5,030 nt of DNA from Candidatus Latescibacterota bacterium. Lineage in GTDB: Bacteria; JAAXHH01; JABIQT01. A program made the translations under genes and the position numbers. Shown one piece after another: positions 1 to 5,030 of this stretch. Location: positions 1-5,030 of the forward strand of contig JABIQT010001055.1 of the NCBI GenBank assembly GCA_018667995.1. Direction: 5' to 3'. Each line of letters starts with the position of its first letter. The stretch's first letter is position 1. The notes below the pieces were generated by a model. That model did not search any database, was not told the origin of the DNA, and worked only from the letters and a program-made list of their open reading frames with translations.

Positions 1-27
1 AGGATGTATTTGATAAACCAATACAAG

Positions 28-41
28 GAATCGGCCGATTC
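28..41. promoter_or_regulatory. Perfect 14-base palindrome just before the first gene
   Basis: The sequence GAATCGGCCGATTC is its own reverse complement over all 14 bases and ends directly before the ATG at 42. A symmetric site here could be an operator for a dimeric regulator, or could lie in the leader if translation begins at 75. The AAGGA at 25-29, the only Shine-Dalgarno-like run nearby, overlaps its left edge. The symmetry is observed; a regulatory role is inference. Confidence 0.35.
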
Positions 42-596
42 ATGACCTATCTACTACCCTCAAAACGGCGAGACATGGACGGTACGAATAGATTCATCTT
101 ACTGGCACTGTTTACCGTGACGGTGTGCTTCCACGCAGCCTGCAAGGATGATGATGGCCTGCCCGAAAAACCGCGGGTAGTCTGTGACGCCACACCCACG
201 CCCGGGAATGCGCTGCTGTGCATAAAAGCGGTCGCCTTGCGATTGGGACCTGCAGACGGTATCGAAGGATATGACCCCATCACCGGGATGCGCGTCATGC
301 TTCTGCCTACCGGCGCCGTCGACCTCTCCGGCACAGCTTTCGTACTGTCCGCCGAGGCGGCTGATAGCCTGATCCGCGCCGCCATAGTGGGCGGCAGCAC
401 GGACGCACGAGGCGAGCTTCACCTGGACGTTGAGCCAGGTAAATATGAGATGTTTGCCGTTTTCGAGGATCGCGAAGTGATTGGGAGGACTGTCTTCAGA
501 AACGAGGTCGTGGTATTCCCCGCCGATCAGTCCATTCGTTATCTGATCAGTTTCTCACCGTGGGGAGGATATCTCGCTTTCGAGGCGGCAGATTGA
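42..596 (+). CDS. Predicted surface lipoprotein with a beta-sandwich (carboxypeptidase-regulatory-like) domain
   Basis: The 184-residue product has a basic N-terminus (SKRR near residue 7), a hydrophobic stretch at about 18-30 and a lipobox-like FHAAC with the acceptor Cys at 34. His at -3 is not ideal for a lipobox. The next residues are KDDDG, which resembles the Cys-Lys-acidic surface-export signal known in Bacteroidota. Two more cysteines (48 and 60) may form a disulfide. Residues about 115-145 carry a TDARGELHLDVEPGKYEMFA stretch. Its pattern of G-x-TD-x-x-G, then V-x-P-G-x-Y, is typical of the prealbumin-like fold of carboxypeptidase-regulatory and Cna-B-type domains, which are usually structural or binding modules rather than enzymes. 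The start is uncertain: ATG 42 gives a longer basic N-region but its AAGGA is 12 bases away, and ATG 75 gives a 173-residue form with no clear ribosome site. It converges with the hydrolase gene. I do not recognise a specific function. Confidence 0.75.
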   Translation: MTYLLPSKRRDMDGTNRFILLALFTVTVCFHAACKDDDGLPEKPRVVCDATPTPGNALLCIKAVALRLGPADGIEGYDPITGMRVMLLPTGAVDLSGTAFVLSAEAADSLIRAAIVGGSTDARGELHLDVEPGKYEMFAVFEDREVIGRTVFRNEVVVFPADQSIRYLISFSPWGGYLAFEAAD

Positions 597-659
597 GTGG
601 GGAGGTAGCGATAGGATTCGGCTTACTACGGCAAGAAACACCAGTTCCGATCGCAAATC

Positions 660-1595
660 CTAACGAGTCGGATGATCGTCGAACCACGCCACAGTCGCGG
701 GAGCTATGCCTTCGTGGGCACCGTCAAATATGGTAACGCGGGCCTTACCCGCGGTTCTGCGAAGAAAAACCCTCCGGTCGTATACCGCGTCGTATACTTC
801 ATCGCCATCAAGCGGATGATCGAGGCGGGGATCATGGCGACTCATCTGAGCGATCTCCGTATCTGAGACCATGGATGCCCCCTGTGATTCGGCGATCGCA
901 TTAAAAGCGGCAAGACTGTGCCAAACGGGTATGGACGCCCCATTGTGGCCGTCAAACCGTCCCGCGTTGATATCGATAGCCACATCACGAGCCTGAGAAA
1001 GCTGATGGATCGGTGAACGCCGAATCATCTCCTCCACCACTCCCGGATCCTTCCCAGGGTCGCCCCCGACGCAAGAGCGTGTCATCTCCCCATATCCGTC
1101 TCGGGCATGAAAGTCATACCACGAACGCAGATCACTAAGCGGAACCCAGGCGCTGGCCGCCGTCCACCGATCAGGATACCGCTCGACCATGGCCAGGGTC
1201 ATGTACCCGCCTCCAGACATACCAGTCAGATACACCTTCTCGGCGTCCACCGGATAGTGCGCCATCACCCAGTCCAGCGCATCGATCACATCGCGTCTGG
1301 AAAGCTCCGATGCGCACGCCTCCGCGTGGTCATTCACGCCTCTGAAGTCAGGAAATAGATAGATCCAGCCCCGTTCTCCCACGGCCGCTTCCAAATCAGC
1401 ATTCCGCTGCTCAAGATTGCCGCTCCAGGTATGCAAAGATACCACCACGGGCACAGGCGCACCGTCCGGTTCGAAACCGGGCGGTAGGATCAGATAGGAC
1501 GGTTGTTCCGTGCCGTCCATGGAACTGGTCACCGAGATTCGATATCTTCCTGAATCGCGAGGAGCCTGGTAGCTCGGGTCTGATGACATAGCCAT
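660..1595 (-). CDS. Serine alpha/beta hydrolase, prolyl-oligopeptidase/esterase type
   Basis: The 311-residue product has the layout of a single-domain alpha/beta hydrolase of the S9/PHB-depolymerase-like group. Residues about 36-70 contain YLILPPGF and an oxyanion-hole-type SLHTWSGN; PDFRG follows near 82. The nucleophile elbow is LTGMSGGG with Ser127. RSPI leads to GRFDGHNG with the probable acid Asp215, and GAHEG gives the probable base His294, so a complete triad can be read. No signal peptide is visible, so it is probably cytoplasmic. The reading frame extends upstream to a GTG at 1637, but I choose ATG 1595 because AGAGAGG (1602-1608) sits 6 bases before it and the GTG has no ribosome site. 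It begins 70 bases after the isomerase stop on the same strand, so co-transcription is likely. The substrate (ester, acylated sugar or peptide) cannot be told; the S9-like placement is family knowledge and no peptidase propeller is present. Confidence 0.88.
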   Translation of the reverse strand: MAMSSDPSYQAPRDSGRYRISVTSSMDGTEQPSYLILPPGFEPDGAPVPVVVSLHTWSGNLEQRNADLEAAVGERGWIYLFPDFRGVNDHAEACASELSRRDVIDALDWVMAHYPVDAEKVYLTGMSGGGYMTLAMVERYPDRWTAASAWVPLSDLRSWYDFHARDGYGEMTRSCVGGDPGKDPGVVEEMIRRSPIHQLSQARDVAIDINAGRFDGHNGASIPVWHSLAAFNAIAESQGASMVSDTEIAQMSRHDPRLDHPLDGDEVYDAVYDRRVFLRRTAGKARVTIFDGAHEGIAPATVAWFDDHPTR

Positions 1596-1665
1596 TCGAT
1601 GCCTCTCTATGGGCTTTGCGGTCAATCCGTCGAACACTTATAGAAGGCCAATGATTCGTCGTGAT

Positions 1666-2682
1666 TTACGACAGCTCGTCGCGGATCTTCTCAAGCAGGG
1701 CCTTGGTCGCCCGGATTCCCTCAGGCTCTCCCAATACGTCGCCCTCATATTCAATATCCACATGACCTTTGAAACCTGAATCAACCACAATCTTCAAAAG
1801 TCGGCGAAAGTCCAGCGTGGTCTCGTCACCGGCCGCATCGAAGTCGTAGGACTTGGCCGAAACACCCTTAGCATACGGCATGAGTTCTTCCACGCCCTGA
1901 TAGTAATCATACATCTCCGTATCACTGATCCGAAAGTTACCGAAATCCGGCAGCGTGCCGACCCTTGGGTGATCCGCCATCTCCATCACACCAGCCAACC
2001 ACTTCCCGTTGCTGGACAGACCGCCATGATTCTCTACGAGGATATTGATGTTATGGGTATCCCCGTACAGTGCAAGCTCATGCAACCCCTCGGCAGCCAG
2101 TTTCTGTTGCTCCTCATAGGATCCTGAACTGCCCGCATTGACCCGGATTGAATGGCACCCCAGGAAGGCCGCGGCGTCCACCCAGCTATGGTGATTTTCT
2201 ATGGCCGTCTTGCGAGCAGCGGGATCGGGATCACCCGTATCACCTACCGCGTCACACATGATGAGCAAGCTGGCAACACCCTCACCGTCTGCACGATTCT
2301 TCATCTCCGTCAGATAGCCCTCATCCCGGGCACGTCCGAAGAAGAAGGTATTCACGTACTCGATGGCATCGACACCGTAATCCTGGCGCGCCACCTTCGC
2401 GAAGTCGAGAGGATCCAGGTCGCCCTGCAGCACCGAGTCAGGTTCCTTTCGGATGGCAGCACCGAATGCGCTCCAGCCCTGGTTCTTGATCAAATCAATC
2501 GTCTTGGTGCCGAACAGCGTCCTGTGCAGGGACCACTGAGCGAGAGATATTTCAAACAAAGGTGACCTCCGGTTTTCGGTTGGGGTAGTCCCGCACGCCA
2601 CGGCCATTGCCGTCAAACCGGCAGCCATGCAAGCGGATTTCTTGAGAAACTGTCTGCGATGGTACCTTTCACGTGTATTCAT
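1666..2682 (-). CDS. Tat-exported sugar phosphate isomerase/epimerase-like TIM-barrel lipoprotein
   Basis: The 338-residue product belongs to the xylose-isomerase-like/AP-endonuclease-2 TIM-barrel group. It opens with a twin-arginine signal, HRRQFLKKS (Arg9-Arg10), then a hydrophobic run ending in AVAC with Cys30, so it is probably Tat-exported and lipid-anchored. The mature part starts [15 protein letters not shown], the usual first strand. Likely metal-site segments are ILVENHGG (Glu217), LPDFGNF (Asp246), VSAKSYDF near 274-281, and VDIEYEGD (Glu311). Many relatives have His in the third segment, where this one reads Val-Ser before AKSYDF. Members isomerise or epimerise sugars or sugar-like compounds using a divalent metal; the substrate here is unknown. 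The frame extends upstream to a TTG at 2724, but ATG 2682 puts the Tat motif at the expected position. The ribosome site is weak (AAGGACAGG, 8 or more bases upstream). It appears to be first in a two-gene unit with the hydrolase. Confidence 0.88.
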   Translation of the reverse strand: MNTRERYHRRQFLKKSACMAAGLTAMAVACGTTPTENRRSPLFEISLAQWSLHRTLFGTKTIDLIKNQGWSAFGAAIRKEPDSVLQGDLDPLDFAKVARQDYGVDAIEYVNTFFFGRARDEGYLTEMKNRADGEGVASLLIMCDAVGDTGDPDPAARKTAIENHHSWVDAAAFLGCHSIRVNAGSSGSYEEQQKLAAEGLHELALYGDTHNINILVENHGGLSSNGKWLAGVMEMADHPRVGTLPDFGNFRISDTEMYDYYQGVEELMPYAKGVSAKSYDFDAAGDETTLDFRRLLKIVVDSGFKGHVDIEYEGDVLGEPEGIRATKALLEKIRDELS

Positions 2683-2767
2683 GGCAATCGCCTGTCCTTG
2701 AAATTCAGGTGGGGACCTTCCCAATGGGATGTAACGATCGAATCAATCCATGATATCTGCTGTAAAA

Positions 2768-2781
2768 TCATCACGTGGTGA
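2768..2781. promoter_or_regulatory. Operator-like CACGTG palindrome at the isomerase promoter
   Basis: TCATCACGTGGTGA pairs in 6 of 7 positions around a CACGTG core. It lies directly downstream of the proposed -10 box (2781-2786), where transcription would begin, a common place for a repressor site. The symmetry is observed; the regulator is unknown and no regulator gene is in the window. Confidence 0.35.
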
Positions 2782-2809
2782 GAATAACCGCTTGCCCACG
2801 CAATATCAA
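2781..2809 (-). promoter_or_regulatory. Candidate sigma70-like promoter for the isomerase-hydrolase unit
   Basis: On the minus strand a TTGATA -35 box (2804-2809, 5 of 6 to consensus) is followed after 17 bases by TATTCT (2781-2786, 4 of 6). Transcription would begin near 2774, giving a leader of about 90 bases before ATG 2682. The -35 box abuts the T-rich tail of the preceding terminator. If the organism is a Bacteroidota member with its own promoter consensus, this match may be chance. Confidence 0.35.
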
Positions 2810-2811
2810 AA

Positions 2812-2861
2812 GAAAAAGCCCCCGATCGGCAAATTGAACTCTATCTGCGGATCGGAGGCTT
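2812..2861 (-). terminator. Intrinsic terminator after the lipocalin-like gene
   Basis: Arms at 2817-2829 and 2848-2860 pair in 11 of 13 positions around an 18-base loop (AGCCCCCGATCGG against CGGATCGGAGGCT). On the minus strand the hairpin runs straight into TTTTTCTTTT, the expected U-rich tail, about 80 bases past the stop of the lipocalin-like gene. There is no T-run on the plus-strand side, so it acts in one direction. Confidence 0.75.
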
Positions 2862-2938
2862 GACAGACGCTATAGATCTCAGAACTGGCAGTCACTGCTA
2901 TACAGCAGACCATCAACCTGATTTGAGATGAATGATGG

Positions 2939-3454
2939 TTACTCGATGCGCTCCAGCTTAGTAGTAACGATTATACTCGGGGTCTCCGTCGTGAACGTAT
3001 TACTGACATTCTCTAACCAGAGGTTATCGCCCTCTACCCGATAGGCGAACGTGGCCGACTGATCTCCGGTCATGTAATTCGGCCACTTAGCCACCATAGG
3101 ACTTGTCGTCACATTCGTACCGGATATGGCATAGGAACCTGAGTTCGCGATGAAGGTATTGTAGCCAGCCACCTTCTCCGCGTCGGTACCTCCTGGCGTA
3201 CCCTCCTCGAAGAGCGCCCTGGCCTCTGTGCCATTGATGTACATCACACTATAGTACTCTTTTCCAAACAGATACAAGCTGGGCTGCGGAGCGACCTGCG
3301 TCCAGCTCGTATCAGCACCTGCGCCAGACCACTCTACAATCTTCCATGCACCCTCCAATGGCCCGGCTATGGGCGCCGGTGGTGGTGGGTCCTGACAAGC
3401 CGTAAATACAACGACGATACCGAGCACAACCAAGCGTATCATGTTATGTGACAT
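2939..3454 (-). CDS. Lipocalin-like domain lipoprotein
   Basis: The 171-residue product has a short lipoprotein signal (MSHNMIRLVVLGIVVVFTAC, lipid-modified Cys20), then a proline-rich linker DPPPPAP that probably tethers the domain to the membrane. The rest looks like a single lipocalin-like beta-barrel. It has LEGAWKIV at 33-40, matching the conserved Leu-x-Gly-x-Trp of the first strand, then YLFGKEYYSVMYING at 61-75, GSYAISGTNVT at 106-115, and YRVEGDNLWL near 138-147, which matches the usual G-D-x-L-x-L strand. Such proteins bind small hydrophobic ligands or have no known role; no ligand can be inferred here. The start at 3454 is well supported by AGGAGA (3460-3465) 5 bases upstream. An intrinsic terminator follows and a candidate promoter lies about 120 bases upstream, so it is probably a single-gene unit. 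Confidence 0.85.
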   Translation of the reverse strand: MSHNMIRLVVLGIVVVFTACQDPPPPAPIAGPLEGAWKIVEWSGAGADTSWTQVAPQPSLYLFGKEYYSVMYINGTEARALFEEGTPGGTDAEKVAGYNTFIANSGSYAISGTNVTTSPMVAKWPNYMTGDQSATFAYRVEGDNLWLENVSNTFTTETPSIIVTTKLERIE

Positions 3455-3501
3455 GACTCTCTCCTGATATGAGATCTATTGCGGCCTGTCAGCCATGAGC
3501 A

Positions 3502-3527
3502 GGACCTTGACGGTCCATTCGAACCGT
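3502..3527 (-). promoter_or_regulatory. Overlapping alternative hairpins in the lipocalin-gene leader
   Basis: Within the leader two 5-bp hairpins share bases: GGACC (3502-3506) with GGTCC (3512-3516), and ACGGT (3510-3514) with ACCGT (3523-3527). They cannot form together. Such exclusivity can occur in attenuators, but the stems are short and chance is quite possible. No known riboswitch class is recognised. Confidence 0.2.
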
Positions 3528-3575
3528 GACCGACTACCGCATCGACATGGAGCTATGTGGGGGAATATGTCACTA

Positions 3576-3603
3576 CATATACCTGTAAATTGTTGAAAGT
3601 CAA
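3576..3603 (-). promoter_or_regulatory. Candidate sigma70-like promoter for the lipocalin-like gene
   Basis: The minus strand reads TTGACT (3598-3603, 5 of 6 to the -35 consensus), 16 bases, then TATATG (3576-3581, 4 of 6 to the -10 consensus). This predicts a start near 3569 and a leader of about 115 bases. The spacing is one short of ideal. Confidence 0.4.
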
Positions 3604-3868
3604 TGACTAATTCGCCATTCTATCCAGCGGCCCAGGTGATGATGGTATCCGATCTATCCCAGTGATGCTTTGCAACAGAGGCAGATAACGTACCCGGGAC
3701 AATCCAGATACATCGTGTATGCCAGGTCCAGCAGCCTCCATAAATGCAAGAAGCCCTCGGATCTAACCAGGATAGTTTTCCGGCCTCTCCGAGGGCTTCA
3801 TTCTTGGTCGACAGATCTTTGAGACTTTCACCCAAACCTATCCAGGGAAGTACTCAGAAAAGGACTGT
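3604..3868. other. Gap between the lipocalin-like gene's promoter and the Bor-like gene, no gene seen
   Basis: Apart from the hairpin at 3750-3799 this stretch shows nothing convincing. Short open frames exist on both strands (minus 3620-3835 from a TTG, plus 3744-3872 from an ATG), but neither has a ribosome site or a recognisable product. With the leader and promoter at 3455-3603, the whole intergenic gap is 414 bases. Confidence 0.6.
3750..3799 (-). terminator. Probable terminator hairpin after the Bor-like gene
   Basis: GAAGCCCTCGGA (3750-3761) and TCCGAGGGCTTC (3788-3799) form a perfect 12-bp stem around a 26-base loop, about 70 bases past the Bor-like stop. On the minus strand the stem is followed by TTGCATTTA, a poor but T-rich tail. 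It could also be a structured element unrelated to termination. Confidence 0.45.
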
Positions 3869-4243
3869 CTAATTCACCACGTCGCCTGTCACCGTCAGCG
3901 TAAACGGCGTGTAGATGCCAAATGTAATTACGCCTACAAACCCATTCACAAAGGTCTGCTGATACTTAATCCGTACATTGACCGCGCCTTTTCCATTGCT
4001 GGTCTTGACCGCATCTGAGACCATCTTCTCCAACCCCACATCATCCGGACTTACTAATCCACCAATGAAATGATGTATAGTTTTCTTCTGCTCAAAGTGG
4101 CTGGTTGTTGCCATCTGTTCAGCGTTCGTGATCTCAATAGACTCCTGAACCGGTGTTCCTACTTGCTTCAACGAATAGCAGCCCTGAGCCACCATCGCGA
4201 ATGCCACGAGCAAACATACCTGCAACAATCTCCGCATTTTCAT
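3869..4243 (-). CDS. Bor-like (lambda Bor/Iss family) small lipoprotein
   Basis: The 124-residue product starts with a lipoprotein signal (MKMRRLLQVCLLVAFAMVAQGC, read as a basic start, a hydrophobic core and lipobox AQGC with Cys22). Two segments match my memory of lambda Bor, an outer-membrane lipoprotein expressed from the prophage and linked to serum resistance. They are KKTIHHFIGGL near 53-63, like the HHF-x-x-G region, and QQTFVNGFVGVITFGIYTP at 95-113, nearly the same as Bor's QTFVNGLLGFITLGIYTP. The cysteines found in the Bor middle and C-terminus are absent, and this protein is longer than the 97-residue Bor. The start is a choice among clustered ATGs: GGAG (4250-4253) is 6 bases before 4243 and 3 bases before 4246; a TTG at 4261 also opens the frame. 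No phage genes flank it. Family assignment is fairly sure; a serum-resistance role is not implied. Confidence 0.8.
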   Translation of the reverse strand: MKMRRLLQVCLLVAFAMVAQGCYSLKQVGTPVQESIEITNAEQMATTSHFEQKKTIHHFIGGLVSPDDVGLEKMVSDAVKTSNGKGAVNVRIKYQQTFVNGFVGVITFGIYTPFTLTVTGDVVN

Positions 4244-4246
4244 CAT

Positions 4247-4614
4247 ATTCTCCATTCTCAAAAACAGATGAACAGACGATCACATTACCAACAACGTGAC
4301 CACAATTTAGCTTAGCATGGTAATGGATTCCGCCCCGTTCTCGCCCAAAACGAAAATCGAAGCAAGATCTACCACGCAGCCGCATGACCGACAATCACGA
4401 CATAGAAATCAAAGGTGAACAACAATATCAACGTCTTACAATCCAACCGGTTTCACATACATTAGGTCGAGATACAACCTTCCGCCAGAAGGAGAATAGG
4501 GGAATACTCCGGAACATGAATTGCTGTGACATAGAGTAATTGATGCTGGTAATATACCAAACTCTTCACAGCCGTGCCTAGAGGTAATGAACTCTCGTCC
4601 TGGTGGCTCTTAGT
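4247..4614. other. Intergenic stretch with no supported gene
   Basis: This 370-base AT-richer stretch must contain the promoter of the Bor-like gene, but I found no convincing -35/-10 pair. A small hairpin, CCTTC-CGCCA-GAAGG, lies at about 4479-4493. Open frames overlapping the Bor-like gene are its shadows. No RNA gene is recognised. Confidence 0.6.
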
Positions 4615-4647
4615 GAATGCTCCTTTCTTTAGAAGAAAGGAGCATTC
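4615..4647. repeat. Perfect 15-bp inverted repeat with a 3-base centre
   Basis: GAATGCTCCTTTCTT (4615-4629) and its exact reverse complement (4633-4647) flank TAG (4630-4632). No T-run follows on either strand, so it is not a typical terminator. Its right arm is the start of the 80-base direct repeat, and its left 18 bases are the exact reverse complement of 4948-4965. It therefore looks like the junction of two oppositely oriented copies of one repeat end. Confidence 0.85.
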
Positions 4648-4712
4648 CTAAAAAGATCGCACGGTTCAATCACCCAAACACCGGCTACTAATGCCGCCCC
4701 CACATCAGGCAC
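4633..4712 (+). repeat. 80-base direct repeat, copy 1
   Basis: This segment matches 4951-5030 at a constant offset of 318 bases with one difference (A at 4650, T at 4968). The last 62 bases are identical. It has no open frame of note and no recognised family. Confidence 0.93.
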
Positions 4713-4747
4713 TAGAAATCAATAAAACATACCAATCACCTCTACCT

Positions 4748-4926
4748 GCACCGTTTACCCAGCGATAGAACACCCCAAAAACCCCCGCCCCCAAAAAGGG
4801 GTGGCCATTTCATGACTTCGCCCTGCGAAGACTCGCGGTCGCGCAGCGAGGGGCGTGGAGGTGCGGACCTCGCAGATCGCCTCATACCCACCGTCACCAC
4901 TCCACCCCACGTCTGGTAAACAGTGC
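4748..4926. repeat. GC-rich hairpin-rich segment with 12-base inverted ends (MITE-like candidate)
   Basis: The ends GCACCGTTTACC (4748-4759) and, inverted, GCACTGTTTACC (4915-4926) match in 11 of 12 bases. Inside are several short hairpins: CACCCC/GGGGTG (4771-4776 and 4798-4803), CTTCGC/GCGAAG (4816-4821 and 4825-4830), CTCGC/GCGAG (4832-4836 and 4846-4850) and GAGGT/ACCTC (4858-4862 and 4867-4871). The base composition is richer in GC than the flanks. It could be a small non-autonomous mobile element, a dispersed intergenic repeat or a folded RNA. No target-site duplication is evident and no family is recognised. Confidence 0.4.
4777..4797. repeat. Mirror repeat A5-C5-G-C5-A5
   Basis: Five A, five C, one G, five C and five A read the same forwards and backwards on one strand. 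It forms the loop of the CACCCC/GGGGTG stem. The minus strand carries G-runs of 5, 5 and 4 around it, which could favour G-rich structures or make sequencing error-prone. Confidence 0.85.
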
Positions 4927-4950
4927 GATTCCTTGCGCTACTTTCTTCTA

Positions 4951-5030
4951 AAGAAAGGAGCATTCCTTAAAAGATCGCACGGTTCAATCACCCAAACACC
5001 GGCTACTAATGCCGCCCCCACATCAGGCAC
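4951..5030 (+). repeat. 80-base direct repeat, copy 2, reaching the end of the window
   Basis: This copy matches 4633-4712 with one mismatch and stops at the last base, so its true right boundary is not visible. Just upstream a shorter palindrome, CTTTCTT-CTA-AAGAAAG (4941-4957), has the reverse complement of copy 1's TAG centre. The left 8 bases of copy 1's palindrome are replaced here by unrelated sequence. Confidence 0.93.

Noticed and set aside
597-659. Shared terminator between the converging genes
   Set aside because: Only AGGATT/AATCCT (613-618 and 656-661) pairs with a long loop, and no T-run follows on either strand.
1596-1637. GTG-initiated extension of the hydrolase
   Set aside because: The GTG at 1637 lacks a ribosome site, whereas ATG 1595 has AGAGAGG at good spacing.
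2152-2565. Plus-strand 137-codon open frame
   Set aside because: It is the antisense shadow of the isomerase gene, whose own frame has clear family motifs.
3750-3799. Integron attC-like hairpin
   Set aside because: The stem lacks the AAC/GTT core sites and paired spacer layout of attC, and no integrase or cassette array is present.
3620-3835. Minus-strand 71-codon open frame
   Set aside because: It starts at a TTG with no ribosome site, spans the 12-bp-stem hairpin and resembles no family I know.
3744-3872. Plus-strand short open frame of about 42 codons
   Set aside because: It has no ribosome site, passes through the hairpin and has no recognisable protein features.
4134-4394. Minus-strand 86-codon open frame
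   Set aside because: It overlaps the Bor-like gene in another frame; that gene has the lipobox, ribosome site and family match.
4655-4680. GGTTCAATC resembling a tRNA T-arm
   Set aside because: No pairing arms, anticodon loop or acceptor stem could be placed around it.
4742-4963. Minus-strand 73-codon open frame through the right-end repeat
   Set aside because: It runs through the inverted ends and hairpins, is rich in Arg, Pro, Ser and Gly as expected from GC-rich repeat DNA, and its AAGGA touches the ATG with no spacing.
4615-5030. CRISPR array
   Set aside because: Only two copies of an 80-base repeat separated by 238 bases are seen, with no regular short repeats or cas genes.

Overview
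This 5030-base window reads as a stretch of ordinary bacterial chromosome whose right end runs into repeated DNA. The proteins suggest a Gram-negative bacterium, most likely of the Bacteroidota/Rhodothermota/Balneolota side. Four of five products carry lipoprotein-type export signals. One has Cys-Lys-Asp-Asp-Asp after the predicted cleavage site, which resembles the surface-export signal of Bacteroidota lipoproteins. Another is a Tat-exported TIM-barrel sugar isomerase, of a kind common in those phyla. The taxonomic call is an inference and is not firm: readable Shine-Dalgarno sites and two sigma70-like promoters are present, and both are less typical of Bacteroidota.

Layout. Bases 1-596 hold a plus-strand lipoprotein gene with a beta-sandwich (carboxypeptidase-regulatory-like) domain, preceded by a perfect 14-base palindrome. 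It converges on a two-gene minus-strand unit: a Tat-signal sugar phosphate isomerase/epimerase-like lipoprotein (2682 to 1666), followed 70 bases later by a serine alpha/beta hydrolase of the prolyl-oligopeptidase type (1595 to 660). A candidate promoter (2781-2809) with an operator-like CACGTG palindrome at the expected transcription start lies upstream. Immediately before it is an intrinsic terminator (2812-2861) closing the next minus-strand gene, a lipocalin-like lipoprotein (3454 to 2939), which has its own candidate promoter and a roughly 115-base leader. Further upstream is a short lipoprotein whose C-terminal half closely resembles phage lambda Bor (4243 to 3869), with a 12-bp-stem hairpin behind it. 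Bases 4247-4614 show no gene.

From 4615 to the end the DNA is repetitive: a 33-base near-perfect hairpin, an 80-base direct repeat returning at a 318-base offset and running to the last base, and between the copies a 179-base GC-rich segment with 12-base inverted ends and several hairpins. I see no transposase, integrase, CRISPR array, RNA gene or defence system. The most unusual signal is this repeat, in which the centre of the palindrome is in opposite orientation in the two copies.

Working together: the isomerase and hydrolase are probably co-transcribed and may share a carbohydrate or ester breakdown role, but no substrate can be read from the sequence. The three other lipoproteins look like independent single-gene units.
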